DNA of 64,000 nt from Promethearchaeota archaeon (GCA_019058365.1 JAHPZE010000010.1:1-64000); one strand, 5' to 3'. Positions 20,887 through 31,099 are shown, numbered from the stretch's first letter. Program-made: numbers and translations. Notes: generated by a model not told the origin, from the sequence alone.

Positions 20887-23348
20887 AATGACATCTTGTT
20901 ATCTAAATAAAAAAGTGTATCAGTTCTACCTCTTAATTCCTTTATAGTTTTCATATTAAGGGCGTTTAAAATTTGGCGCAATTGAATAGCCCATGCTTTT
21001 CGAAGATTTATTATGCGTTCTTTGCCCCAGTGAGGATCAATTAAGCAAGCAAATTTAGGATCTGTAGTAGTTATACCTGATGGACATCCATCTCCCTTCT
21101 CACACACTGCAAGTCGTTCACATCCTAATGCTACTAAATCTGCTGTACCCACCATTGCACCATCAGCTCCTAATGCAATTGCTTTAGCAATATCGTATCC
21201 CGTACGAATTCCTCCAGATGCAATAAGGACAATTTCCTCTCTTATTCCTTCTTTTGTGAGAAAGTTATGAACTTTTGGTATTGCATATTCAATAGGCATT
21301 GCTATATTTTTTTTACTTACTTCTGGAGCTGCACCAGTTCCACCGTATGAACCATCAATGTTCACAACATTAGCACCAGCATAATAACTACCAACTGCCA
21401 CCATATCAACATCTGTAGGAGTTGAAACTTTAACAATTACTAGAGCTTCTGGATTTACCTGTCTAATCCAATCAATATGTTTCTTATGATCTTCTACTGA
21501 ATAAACACTATGGAAGGGGAATGGTGAAAATAGACTTATTCCTGCTACAGATTCTCTAGCATTAGCAACAGCTTCAGTCACTTTTCCTGCAAGTAAATGT
21601 CCTCCTAAACCAGGTTTCGCTCCTTGAGCATATTTAAATTCTATAACTGGAGTTCTTTGAATTGAATCTTCACTCACACCAAACAAACCAGTGGCAACTT
21701 GAGTTATAACATGTTCTTTATAAGGTATTAATTCTTGAGGATAGCCACCTTCACCTGTAGACATGAAAGAGTCGAGTTCTTGAGCAGCCATCGCTCGCGC
21801 AAGCATCACATTCAGAGAAATTGAACCAAAAGACATCCCTCCTGAATAAACAGGCATAGGAATAGCTATTTTGGGTCCTTCAGAGCGCAGATTTAAGGGA
21901 ATTGATAAATCTATTGATAGATCATCCATTATTTGTTTTTCTTTTTCTTCAAAAATGAATGCTAGACGATCAAACCCTCCTGCACTTCTACCTATTCGAT
22001 ATCCAAGACTTTTTGGTAAGAGTCCTGTACGTGCTTGCTCAAATGTTGCTTGAATTAATTCAAGTGGCCAACGGCAATCTCCAACGCTTAATTGTTCAAG
22101 AGGTGCTAAATATCCTGATTTTGAATTTATCCTTACTGATTTAAATAAATCTCTAAATTTTGCCTTCTCCTCTTTATAAAAAATTGCCCTGCCAACTTCT
22201 CCTCTAATTCTTCTAATTTCTCTAATTCCCATAGCACCAAGAATTTCAAGAAGCTGATCCCTCCAAGCTGCTATCGTATTTTTTAATCTATTAAGAGTCC
22301 AATTTAAATCGATTTCACCATATTCAGCTACACAAGGAAAGGATAAATCAGCCCATAACGAGCATCCGAGAGAAATTAATAGTACGTAGTCTATTGCAAT
22401 ACAGTCAGCCCCACATATCATAGCTTTTGCAACATGCTCTGCAGCTGCTATACCACCACTAGCTATAATACTAACAGAATTGCGACATTTTTCATCAATA
22501 AGAAAATCGTGGATTCTTTTTATAACTGTTGGAATATCTCCCACTTTACTTTTTCCATAAAAATCAAAGTTCAAATGTATGATATCTATTCCATTTCTGG
22601 CTAGAGATATGACTTTATTTTCAATCCCCTCTTCTACTGGAAGATAAATTGAACATATAATATTAGGAACAATCTTCTTCACTGTCTTCATTAGACAAAA
22701 ATCTTCAATTTCAACCATTTTTGCTTTTCGAATCAAATTTTTTTCCAATTGATTTGGTTTACTATTCAATCGTAAACAAATTGCTTTAGAAAATGGTAAA
22801 AAATCATCTGAAAAGTCTGATTGAGGGATTATTGCAATTGTACCTAATGAGTATGCTGCTTTTATAATAGATATGATTTTTGTTTTGTCTTTTGAAATTA
22901 AAGGAAGAGGATTAAAAATAATAGGAAAAGGAAGTTTTAGGAGAGATGGATGTTTTTTTAAAAGTTTTTTCTCTTTATCAAAATTTAAATTCAAGGACTT
23001 TCGACCTAATTCAATAACAGTGGAAATATATTCTCTTCCGTGAATTCCATCCCTAGTAGGGCGTACTATTTCTGACATGTCAAACCAAATAGCATCAAAT
23101 CCCTCTCCAGCAAAAGATCCGCCATAACCTGCACCAGATACTGGAATTTTCCCTGTTTCAGCTTGGTATAAAATCTGTGATATAATTTGAGGAGACCAAT
23201 ACTTTTCTGGAGTAAAATATTCTCCAAATCCCAATTGCCCATAATGAACATAATCAGATTTTTCAGTTAATTTAAATTTTGAACTCTTTAATAATTGAGG
23301 TGTATATACTCTAGGGATTGAAAATCTCCAATTCTTTATGTCTTCCAT
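20883..23348 (-). CDS. Glutamate synthase FMN-domain protein with two tandem GltS-like barrels
   Basis: C-half: PMPVYSGGMSFGSIS, TGEGGYPQE, QGAKPGLGGHL, DGSYGGTGAAPEV, CEKGDGCPSGITTTDPKFAC. N-half has a shorter related barrel (SVSIIASGGIAAAEHVAKAMICGADCIAID). Confidence 0.9.
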   Translation of the reverse strand: MEDIKNWRFSIPRVYTPQLLKSSKFKLTEKSDYVHYGQLGFGEYFTPEKYWSPQIISQILYQAETGKIPVSGAGYGGSFAGEGFDAIWFDMSEIVRPTRDGIHGREYISTVIELGRKSLNLNFDKEKKLLKKHPSLLKLPFPIIFNPLPLISKDKTKIISIIKAAYSLGTIAIIPQSDFSDDFLPFSKAICLRLNSKPNQLEKNLIRKAKMVEIEDFCLMKTVKKIVPNIICSIYLPVEEGIENKVISLARNGIDIIHLNFDFYGKSKVGDIPTVIKRIHDFLIDEKCRNSVSIIASGGIAAAEHVAKAMICGADCIAIDYVLLISLGCSLWADLSFPCVAEYGEIDLNWTLNRLKNTIAAWRDQLLEILGAMGIREIRRIRGEVGRAIFYKEEKAKFRDLFKSVRINSKSGYLAPLEQLSVGDCRWPLELIQATFEQARTGLLPKSLGYRIGRSAGGFDRLAFIFEEKEKQIMDDLSIDLSIPLNLRSEGPKIAIPMPVYSGGMSFGSISLNVMLARAMAAQELDSFMSTGEGGYPQELIPYKEHVITQVATGLFGVSEDSIQRTPVIEFKYAQGAKPGLGGHLLAGKVTEAVANARESVAGISLFSPFPFHSVYSVEDHKKHIDWIRQVNPEALVIVKVSTPTDVDMVAVGSYYAGANVVNIDGSYGGTGAAPEVSKKNIAMPIEYAIPKVHNFLTKEGIREEIVLIASGGIRTGYDIAKAIALGADGAMVGTADLVALGCERLAVCEKGDGCPSGITTTDPKFACLIDPHWGKERIINLRKAWAIQLRQILNALNMKTIKELRGRTDTLFYLDNKMSL

Positions 23349-23426
23349 TTTTCAAATTCATATTGTGCAATTAAAGGTTTAAGATGAAGTATGCTGCAAT
23401 TTTTATAAAAAAATAAATGATTGATG

Positions 23427-24776
23427 TTATAATCGGATATATCTATCTCTTTCCCATTCGCTTACTACAACCCGGGAAGCATCATATTCTTCAAGCTTAG
23501 CGTAATAATAATTCTTAAATGCTAATTCTCCAAATACTTCTTTCATAAGCTCTGAATTTCTGAAATATTGTAAAGCTTCATGTAAACTTCCTGGCAATGA
23601 TATAATCCCTTCTTTTTCCATTTCTTTAGAAGATAGATGGTATACATTTCTATCCGTTGGGTCAGGAATATTAATATCTTCTGAAAGAATACCATCTAAT
23701 CCAGAAATTAAAAGTACTGCAAATTGGAGATATGGATTCCCCGAAGGATCTGGACAACGTATTTCAACTCTAGCAGCACTTGATTTATTATGAAAATCTG
23801 GGACTCTAAGTAATGGAGATCTATTTCGAAAACCCCAAGCAAGATAGACGGGGGCTTCATATCCAGGGACTAACCTTTTGTATGAATTAGGCCAACTACT
23901 TAAAACTGCACACATCGGAATTGCATTTTTTAATTGTCCCGCAATCCATTTTTTCATTAAAATTGAAATATTATCTTTGTCATTTTCGTCATAAAAAACA
24001 TTATTTCCATTCTTCCAGAGAGACTGGTGCACATGCATTCCAGAACCATTAATTCCCTCGAATGGTTTTGGCATAAAAGTCCCTATTAGGTTATGTTGAG
24101 CAGAGACAGTTTTCACAATAGATTTAATTGTAATAGTATTATCTGCTGTATTAACAGCTTCACCATAACGGAAGTCTACTTCATGTTGTCCAAATGCAAC
24201 TTCATGATGTACACATTCAACAGAGATTCCCATAGCATCACTATATTCTGCTATTCTATATCTTATCATTTCATTAATATCATAAGGATCATAGTCGAAA
24301 TACCCTCTCATATCTGAAGGTTTGAATGCTTGTTGAGTATCTGGAGTAAGTATGAAAAATTCCATTTCTGGAGCACAATAATATGTATAACCATGTTCCG
24401 CTGCTTTTTTTACTGCTTGTTGTAAGATGTATCTGGGATCTCCTTCATATCTCTGGCCATCCGGCTTATAAATATCACAAATCACTCTCGCAACCTTATT
24501 TTGTTTTCTCCATGGTAATAGATAAAATGTACTTGGGTCGGGAAGTGCAACTTTATCGCTCTCCTCAATCGCTCCATAGCCTGTTATTGAACTTCCATCG
24601 AAATTCTCACCAATTTCAAAGATATCCTCAATTCTTTTTGAATTTATCTCGAAAGATTTAATAATACCATGGATGTCAGTAAATTGGAGATATATAATCT
24701 TTATATCTTCTTCTTTAACATTCTCTATTACAGTTTCACATAACTCTTTCCTTTTAGGATCAGTTTTATCAATCAT
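23427..24776 (-). CDS. glnA: Glutamine synthetase type I
   Basis: IIYLQFTDIHGIIKSFEI, FDGSSITGYGAIEESDKVALPDPSTF, NGSGMHVHQSLW, KRLVPGYEAPVYLAWGFRNRSPLLRVP. Confidence 0.96.
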   Translation of the reverse strand: MIDKTDPKRKELCETVIENVKEEDIKIIYLQFTDIHGIIKSFEINSKRIEDIFEIGENFDGSSITGYGAIEESDKVALPDPSTFYLLPWRKQNKVARVICDIYKPDGQRYEGDPRYILQQAVKKAAEHGYTYYCAPEMEFFILTPDTQQAFKPSDMRGYFDYDPYDINEMIRYRIAEYSDAMGISVECVHHEVAFGQHEVDFRYGEAVNTADNTITIKSIVKTVSAQHNLIGTFMPKPFEGINGSGMHVHQSLWKNGNNVFYDENDKDNISILMKKWIAGQLKNAIPMCAVLSSWPNSYKRLVPGYEAPVYLAWGFRNRSPLLRVPDFHNKSSAARVEIRCPDPSGNPYLQFAVLLISGLDGILSEDINIPDPTDRNVYHLSSKEMEKEGIISLPGSLHEALQYFRNSELMKEVFGELAFKNYYYAKLEEYDASRVVVSEWERDRYIRL

Positions 24777-24872
24777 TTTTTCTCTTAATATTGTTTTTTT
24801 CTTTTTATTAAACTCAAAGTTTTACAGTTAGTTATTAAGTAAGATTACTCCAGTTAAAATTCATTTATTATC

Positions 24873-25265
24873 TCATTCATAAATTAATGAGTTACTTGTC
24901 TCTCTTTCAAGGATGCTGGATCGTATAAATGGCAATTTTTTAACACTTGTCAATTGAGAAATTCCTGATTTTAAAATAAAGAAATTTCTATACCTTTTTT
25001 GTGAATTACAATTCCAATTATACTCATTTTTTGGTTTAAAATCAGCAAATTTAGGTTCAGATATAATGTTAATATACTCATCATCGAGTTTATATTTTCC
25101 AAATGTTAATGTATCAAATTCTAAAAAGACACCACAATTCCACTTTTTAGATTTACTCTCGTAATTATTTATTAATTCACTATAAATTGATTTGCTTTCA
25201 CAAATTGGGCATATTTTACTATCGTGGAAATACTCCTCTCCACAAATTGGGCATTTTAATGACAT
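24873..25265 (-). CDS. zinc-ribbon hypothetical protein
   Basis: CPICGEEYFHDSKICPIC double CxxC. Confidence 0.6.
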   Translation of the reverse strand: MSLKCPICGEEYFHDSKICPICESKSIYSELINNYESKSKKWNCGVFLEFDTLTFGKYKLDDEYINIISEPKFADFKPKNEYNWNCNSQKRYRNFFILKSGISQLTSVKKLPFIRSSILERETSNSLIYE

Positions 25266-25633
25266 TTTTAATCTCTTTTCAAATCTAATAATTTAAGTAA
25301 AAGGGAAAAGTTCCCTAATTTTAGTTCTTTAAATAATATTATGATCGAATATATAAAAATATTAACTTTTTCTAGCGCAAACGTTTACATTATTGGAGAA
25401 TAAAATCGTGCATGATATATAAGAATCTATAAAAAGTGATCAATCGCTAAATTTTGAGATTTTTGTCGAGATGAAAACTAAACATATAGATCATTTTTTA
25501 GCGTTTCTATGATCACATGCATGAATTAATATAAAAACCATATAACTATGAACAGAAGAAGTAAACACAAAAAGTTCAAACTGTAATTAAACTTTTAAAA
25601 AACTGAAATTCGCTAAACATAAAAGTTTATATC

Positions 25634-26368
25634 CTACCAATATTGAACGTTAATCCCTGAATTTCTCATATCTTCTAAACTTTTGATAGAGTCGTTATCA
25701 AACGGACCGTTATTATGAATTAATAATACCTTTAAGTGAATTAAATTATCTAGTCCTTTAATTTCTGTTATATTATTACTATTGAGATATAATTGTTCTA
25801 GATAGCTTAAATTATCGAGTTCTTTGATTTCTCTAATTTGATTATAAGCAAGAATCAGAATTTTGAAATTAGTTAGTGTTTCAAGTCCTTTTATAACTTT
25901 GATTCTATTACCACCAAGATCTAATTCCCTTAAATTGGATAAATTCTCAAGTCCTGTGATTTCTGTAATATAATCACTGCAGGACGTCTCTAAGGATTTT
26001 CTCAGTCGCAAAACCTCTAAATTTCTGAGATGATCTAAATTTTCGATTATAGAAATATTACTATCGGTAAGTTTTAAGATCTTCAGATTTGTAAGATTGT
26101 CAAGATTCTCAATTTTGCTTAGATGAGGACTGTCTTTAATTACTAAAGACTCTAAATTTTGTAGGTGATCAAGGTTTTCTATTTTTTCGAGATAAAAAGG
26201 TTTGCAATGTAATTTCTTCAAGTTTACAAGTTTTTCAAGACCTTCAATTTCATCGAAGTTTTTAATTTCAAATTCACGTGGAAGATCATATGGAAGACGT
26301 AATTCTCCATTTTTTACTTCGATCTGAATTCCTTTATATAAAACAAACTCTTCTTTACTATTATTCAT
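25634..26368 (-). CDS. Leucine-rich repeat protein (SDS22/internalin-like repeats)
   Basis: ~22-aa repeats, e.g. LENLSNLRELDLGGNRIKVIKGLETLTNFKILILAYNQIREIKELDNLSYLEQLYLNSNNITEIKGLD. Confidence 0.9.
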   Translation of the reverse strand: MNNSKEEFVLYKGIQIEVKNGELRLPYDLPREFEIKNFDEIEGLEKLVNLKKLHCKPFYLEKIENLDHLQNLESLVIKDSPHLSKIENLDNLTNLKILKLTDSNISIIENLDHLRNLEVLRLRKSLETSCSDYITEITGLENLSNLRELDLGGNRIKVIKGLETLTNFKILILAYNQIREIKELDNLSYLEQLYLNSNNITEIKGLDNLIHLKVLLIHNNGPFDNDSIKSLEDMRNSGINVQYW

Positions 26369-26752
26369 AACTTCATGAAACCTTTTTTCATATTTAATTT
26401 TAAAAACCTTCGAAGTTAAGTGGTTTTTTTATTTATTCCATGAACTGATGCATGTCTTAATATTTGACCATAATAAATCACTTTATACAATAATTAATCA
26501 ATATCCTAAAAATCTCGAAATTGAATCATATTTAGTTCTTTTTCAAAAATATATAAAGAGACAACATATAATCAAGTGTAAGGGGAATTATTACTTGCAG
26601 ATAGAAAAGAAATTAACTGAGATCTATATTGATGATGAGAATTTTTTCCAAAGCAAATAAATATTGCTAAATCTTCCTTTTTTCTCAAATTCACCTTATA
26701 TACTGAACAAACCTATAATTTCCTGAAGCAAAACGAGTAATAACTAAGTTTA

Positions 26753-27514
26753 TTATGTAAAATGGGAATCCCTTATTTCACATTTAATTCTTCTGAGCTG
26801 AGGCCACAGCTCTCTTAAATTAGTATAAGGGATCTTTTTATTTAGATTTGAACAGATTGATGCGTTCATATCATAATTCACATGAAAGCTTAATATTCCT
26901 TGTTCGCATACAGAATTTTCCATACAGCCTTCAATCCAATAGTTTTTCCTGTAAGGGATTAGATCCCATTGAGTAAATGAAGATTCTGGTTTTTGACGAA
27001 TTAACAGTAGATTAGTGAAATTTACAAAGGTATGTTCTATATATTCAATATTCTCAAGACAGGTAACTATATGATTTATCCCTACAATACATCCTAAATT
27101 GTGGTAATAGTTAATAGCATCCTGAATTAATTTCTCATTTTTCCAAGTAGGATGGAGTTCGTCATAAGATATATGAATTCGATGTGGAATAATTGGTTTT
27201 TTTAAGATTCCATTCGTAGTGACCGCTATAAAAAAACCCAGATCCTTCCCTAAGTGAATAATTTTTTCTATATCTGGATGAAGCAAAGGTTCTCCTCCCC
27301 CGATTGCTATTGATGTCAACTTTAATTTTTTCCATTCTGTAAATAATAATTTAATTCGATTATAAGAGAGTTCTTTTTTCGGATCAGAGCTACTTCGGTA
27401 ATAACAGTTCTTGCAATCCAAATTACACTCATTAGTAATATAAAGATGTACTGATTTAGGATATCTTGGAGGATACCTGATGATCTGTAAATTTGGTTTA
27501 GTTAATTCTTTCAT
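26753..27514 (-). CDS. Radical SAM protein
   Basis: YITNECNLDCKNCYYRSS (CxxxCxxC) and SIAIGGGEPLLHPDIEKII. Confidence 0.92.
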   Translation of the reverse strand: MKELTKPNLQIIRYPPRYPKSVHLYITNECNLDCKNCYYRSSSDPKKELSYNRIKLLFTEWKKLKLTSIAIGGGEPLLHPDIEKIIHLGKDLGFFIAVTTNGILKKPIIPHRIHISYDELHPTWKNEKLIQDAINYYHNLGCIVGINHIVTCLENIEYIEHTFVNFTNLLLIRQKPESSFTQWDLIPYRKNYWIEGCMENSVCEQGILSFHVNYDMNASICSNLNKKIPYTNLRELWPQLRRIKCEIRDSHFT

Positions 27515-27536
27515 GATTTTAATCTTCTCTAAAATA

Positions 27537-28373
27537 TCAATACTTACTTCTTAATATTTGGCGATATTTTTCTTCAGCTTTTTTCTTCTCTTCTCCTTTT
27601 GGGACAATATGTCTCCATCCATCTCGTTTTAGGAATCCTGCTACAAGTAAATCCTCCCTATCGAATGGATCGGCTTCATATTTACCAGGAACGACATCTT
27701 CTAAAACCTTCTGGATAATATCGAGATGTGTAAGATATTCTTCATAGGAGTACATTTCTGAGGTCATTTCGTGAGTTGAGAATGCGAATCTAATTTCCGA
27801 AGAATGGAAAAATGCCTGAATAACACTTCGTTCATAATCAATATGATCATACCTTCCATTAGGTAATTTTGAATATTGCTCTTCCAATTTCCAAATAACC
27901 CCTAGGGAAGCACCATAAAGACTTGGAGGATTCTGATCTTGAAGAATGTTTATAAGATGCGAAACAGCTAACCGAATTCCATCTAATCCGGGAATAATAT
28001 ATTTAAATTCAACAGGATTTTCTATAATTCCCATTTCTACAGAAATTTTGAAGTCTTCCTTGAATCTCTTTATTGTATACTCTTTAGGCTCGACATAAAG
28101 ACTATCTAGCTTGTTTAATTCTGCTTCTTTACCTTGTTGCAATTGAAAATGAGGTCTGCCGTAATTAGAAGCATCCACTTTGGGAGTTGAATATATCTCA
28201 TTATTAAAACCATAAGAAAATTCCCCAATACGACTAACCGCTTCTGATTCGCATACACCTAGCAAAATTTGCAGAAGAATTAATCCCGACTCAGGATCAG
28301 GATAAATAGTACTGTGATATGAGGAACAATCAACTATTTCGGGATTTATTATCTTAAAAGTAATCTCTTTCAT
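27537..28373 (-). CDS. hypothetical protein, paralog of the upstream gene
   Basis: Shares FKI..(E/D)I(V/I)DCSS, P(D/N)PES..ILL, RIG.F, IDYE, YL.HL..I.KVL(E/D)...PG.Y with next gene. Confidence 0.7.
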   Translation of the reverse strand: MKEITFKIINPEIVDCSSYHSTIYPDPESGLILLQILLGVCESEAVSRIGEFSYGFNNEIYSTPKVDASNYGRPHFQLQQGKEAELNKLDSLYVEPKEYTIKRFKEDFKISVEMGIIENPVEFKYIIPGLDGIRLAVSHLINILQDQNPPSLYGASLGVIWKLEEQYSKLPNGRYDHIDYERSVIQAFFHSSEIRFAFSTHEMTSEMYSYEEYLTHLDIIQKVLEDVVPGKYEADPFDREDLLVAGFLKRDGWRHIVPKGEEKKKAEEKYRQILRSKY

Positions 28374-28392
28374 AACATCACTCGATAAAGGT

Positions 28393-29424
28393 TTATAATT
28401 TCTTTTTGTGTTTCGTTTTCATAGCATCTACTAAATTCTTATAATGGTTCAAATCCATCTCCTCAAGGTAATTTAATTTTTCTCCACTTTCAGATTTTCT
28501 TTTTAGCTCAATATATTTTTGTTTAAACATTTCTTCTCCATTTTCATCTAGGTCGCGTACAAAAGAATCAGCCTCATACCGTTCGATATTTTGTTTAAGT
28601 TGCCCCTCATCCCCAGAGACTAATCTCCTTCCTTCTTTTTTTAGAATTTCATATTCAAGAAAATATTCCATTTCGTCTGGACCAGCCGTATACATTCCCG
28701 GCGCTATCTCATCAAGAACTTTTGTTATTGCATTAAGATGGTCGAGATAATATTCTGAGGTATAAATATCAAAACTATCTCCCCCAAAATTTCCGAATTC
28801 GAGTCCAATACCAGATGCAGTTGAACTCCCTCCAAAAGTATCATGCTCGTAATCAATATAATCAATTTTTCCATCTTTTGAAGTACGCCACTCTTTATTC
28901 ATACCCCAAACGACACTACTAGTAAACCCAAAATGTCTTAGTTTTAAATCTTTCAAATACGATGGAAGGTTATCTTTTTGATTGTTGTAAAGAGATTTAA
29001 TGTATTGTATAACCTTTCTGATGCCTTCTAATCCTGGATCAAGATAAAATGATCTTGTACATTTAAACATCCCGTATTTACCCTCAGAAGTTGGTTCCTT
29101 AATTCTATTTTTGGCATCTTCTTCTAATTCCACATAAAGCCCCGAGATTTTATTGCGTTCTGCTTTAGATCCTACTTGAAGATTGCATCTAGAAGTATCT
29201 TGTATGCCATCTATATCGTCCACAGCTAAAACCGCAGGGGATTGTAGTTCAATGTCATCTAACCAAAAATTAAAGTGACCAATCCGATAAATAACATCAG
29301 ATTCAAATATTTTTAATATCATTTCGAGCAAAATTTCCCGAGATTCTGGATTGGGAAAAACCGAATTAAAGCATGAAGAACAATCAATAATATCAATATT
29401 ATAAATTTTAAATATGAGTTTTAT
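28393..29424 (-). CDS. hypothetical protein, paralog of the downstream gene; conserved N-terminus extends to an ATA codon at 29422-29424
   Basis: ORF track gives 28393..29331; in-frame KLIFKIYNIDIIDCSSCFNSVFPNPESREILLE upstream matches the paralog. Confidence 0.65.
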   Translation of the reverse strand: MKLIFKIYNIDIIDCSSCFNSVFPNPESREILLEMILKIFESDVIYRIGHFNFWLDDIELQSPAVLAVDDIDGIQDTSRCNLQVGSKAERNKISGLYVELEEDAKNRIKEPTSEGKYGMFKCTRSFYLDPGLEGIRKVIQYIKSLYNNQKDNLPSYLKDLKLRHFGFTSSVVWGMNKEWRTSKDGKIDYIDYEHDTFGGSSTASGIGLEFGNFGGDSFDIYTSEYYLDHLNAITKVLDEIAPGMYTAGPDEMEYFLEYEILKKEGRRLVSGDEGQLKQNIERYEADSFVRDLDENGEEMFKQKYIELKRKSESGEKLNYLEEMDLNHYKNLVDAMKTKHKKKL

Positions 29425-29768
29425 AGGTTAACACCTCATCTGTGATTTTTGTAGTGATAGATTTAAGCCTTTCTTTGAGTTTAGAATACATTGATTTCAT
29501 ATTTAAACCTTAGGATAATTTAGATTTTGTGAAATAATAGAAGAGTATGGATATTATTTACCGTACCTAATACTGAAAAAATCAAAAAGGATTAGGAAAG
29601 TTAAATTTGAAAAAATCATAGATATTTTGCTTAATAATTTCCAAAATTTGATAATCTAATATTTAATAAAAATTAAATACTAGAGTATTAAGTTTAATAA
29701 TATACTAAAAGTCATTAAAGAGACAAAAATATTAAGAAGACAAAAATATTACTCATAATGTGATTTTT

Positions 29769-29811
29769 CGCCATAGCTCGTATTCTCATTGGTTCTACGA
29801 ATAGTTATGGT
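29769..29811 (+). promoter_or_regulatory. stem-loop in leader region of GT87-like gene
   Basis: CGCCATAGCT..CGTA / TACG(aat)AGTTATGGTG pairing, ~14 bp with two G-T pairs and a 3-nt bulge, 13-nt loop. Confidence 0.4.
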
Positions 29812-29849
29812 GTGAATATAACAATCCCATCCTTGAGGGTGAAATTTTT

Positions 29850-31082
29850 TTGGAGATTAAAGAGTTATGGGAGTACAAGATTTTTCGAATTGGTATAATA
29901 ATTCATTTATTCTATTTTGTATTCTCAATTATTCTAACACTATTTTTTTTTAGACATCTTAGTGATTTTGAAGCTTATTATGCTGCAGCCGATGTTTTTC
30001 TACATAATATCCATAGTCTTTATACTATAGATAATATAATACCATTTAGATATTTCCCGATTACTGCAATTTTTTTTATTCCTTTTTATATAATGGGTTT
30101 TGATTTAGGTTTTCTTTTTTTTAATTTTACTAATCTAATATTGAATATTTTAATCTGTTTAATTATATATAAAATCATACTTCTCATTAATAGAGAAGAT
30201 TATGAGAAAGAAGAAAAAAATATTATTTCATTTTTATGTATTTTCTTAATGGGTTTATCTAACCTATATAATTATATTTTAGGGCAAACTACTCTATATG
30301 TTTCTTTTTTAATTTTATTATCCCTTTTCTTATTTCTTAAATATGAAAAAAATATTTGGAATTTATTAGCAAGTTTTATTTTAGGATTAAGCATAATGAT
30401 AAAACCTAATGCGCTTTTAGTAATTCCTTTTTTATTACTAATAAAATTTGATTTAGAAGGAAGAAACTTGCAATTTAATTTTATTAAAAGTTTAATCCGA
30501 TTATTTGGAGTTATAACTCCTGCTTTATTTAATTGTATTCTTTTTTTCTTATATCCCGATTTATGGCAAGGCTTTATGGAAATCAATTTAACAAGAAACA
30601 ATCCAATTATTTATAGTTTTTCTTTTAGTATTTCAAGACTTATTATTAACTTTTGTATTTTCTACAATATCCCAATTAATCAATTCTTTATTTTAATAGG
30701 AGTTCTAATTATAATTGGAGTATTAGGGTTCATAATATTTTTAATCAGGAGAATTGAGGAGAATTCTATTATATATGGGTATATTTTTGGAATTCTTATT
30801 ATGTTACTTACATATTTTGATTCTTGGGATCATCATTTACTTAACTTAACACCACTTTTAATTATTGCTATCTTTAATTTTCCTCATCACCAGAAAAATA
30901 AAATAATAATAAAATATGGTATTATATTTTTCAGTTTTTTTAGTCTAGTTTTTACAGGTATTTGGCGCTTAATATATCCTATATTTCCTTATAATTTTGA
31001 AACTACAGTCTCTCTAATTTTAGTATTTTATGCAATAAGTAAATATTGCCTTATTAAACAGAAGAATAATACGGAGGTTTAA
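29850..31082 (+). CDS. multi-pass membrane protein, GT87/DUF2029-like (mannosyltransferase-like)
   Basis: Many TM segments; DFEAYYAAADVF, FRYFPITAIFFIPF, SIMIKPNALLVIPF. Confidence 0.65.
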   Translation: MEIKELWEYKIFRIGIIIHLFYFVFSIILTLFFFRHLSDFEAYYAAADVFLHNIHSLYTIDNIIPFRYFPITAIFFIPFYIMGFDLGFLFFNFTNLILNILICLIIYKIILLINREDYEKEEKNIISFLCIFLMGLSNLYNYILGQTTLYVSFLILLSLFLFLKYEKNIWNLLASFILGLSIMIKPNALLVIPFLLLIKFDLEGRNLQFNFIKSLIRLFGVITPALFNCILFFLYPDLWQGFMEINLTRNNPIIYSFSFSISRLIINFCIFYNIPINQFFILIGVLIIIGVLGFIIFLIRRIEENSIIYGYIFGILIMLLTYFDSWDHHLLNLTPLLIIAIFNFPHHQKNKIIIKYGIIFFSFFSLVFTGIWRLIYPIFPYNFETTVSLILVFYAISKYCLIKQKNNTEV

Positions 31083-31099
31083 TCCATTGTAATAAAATA

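Noticed and set aside
26448-26660. 70-aa plus-strand ORF between the LRR gene and the radical SAM gene
   Set aside because: Short, AT-biased, no ribosome-binding site or family signal seen; left unannotated rather than called
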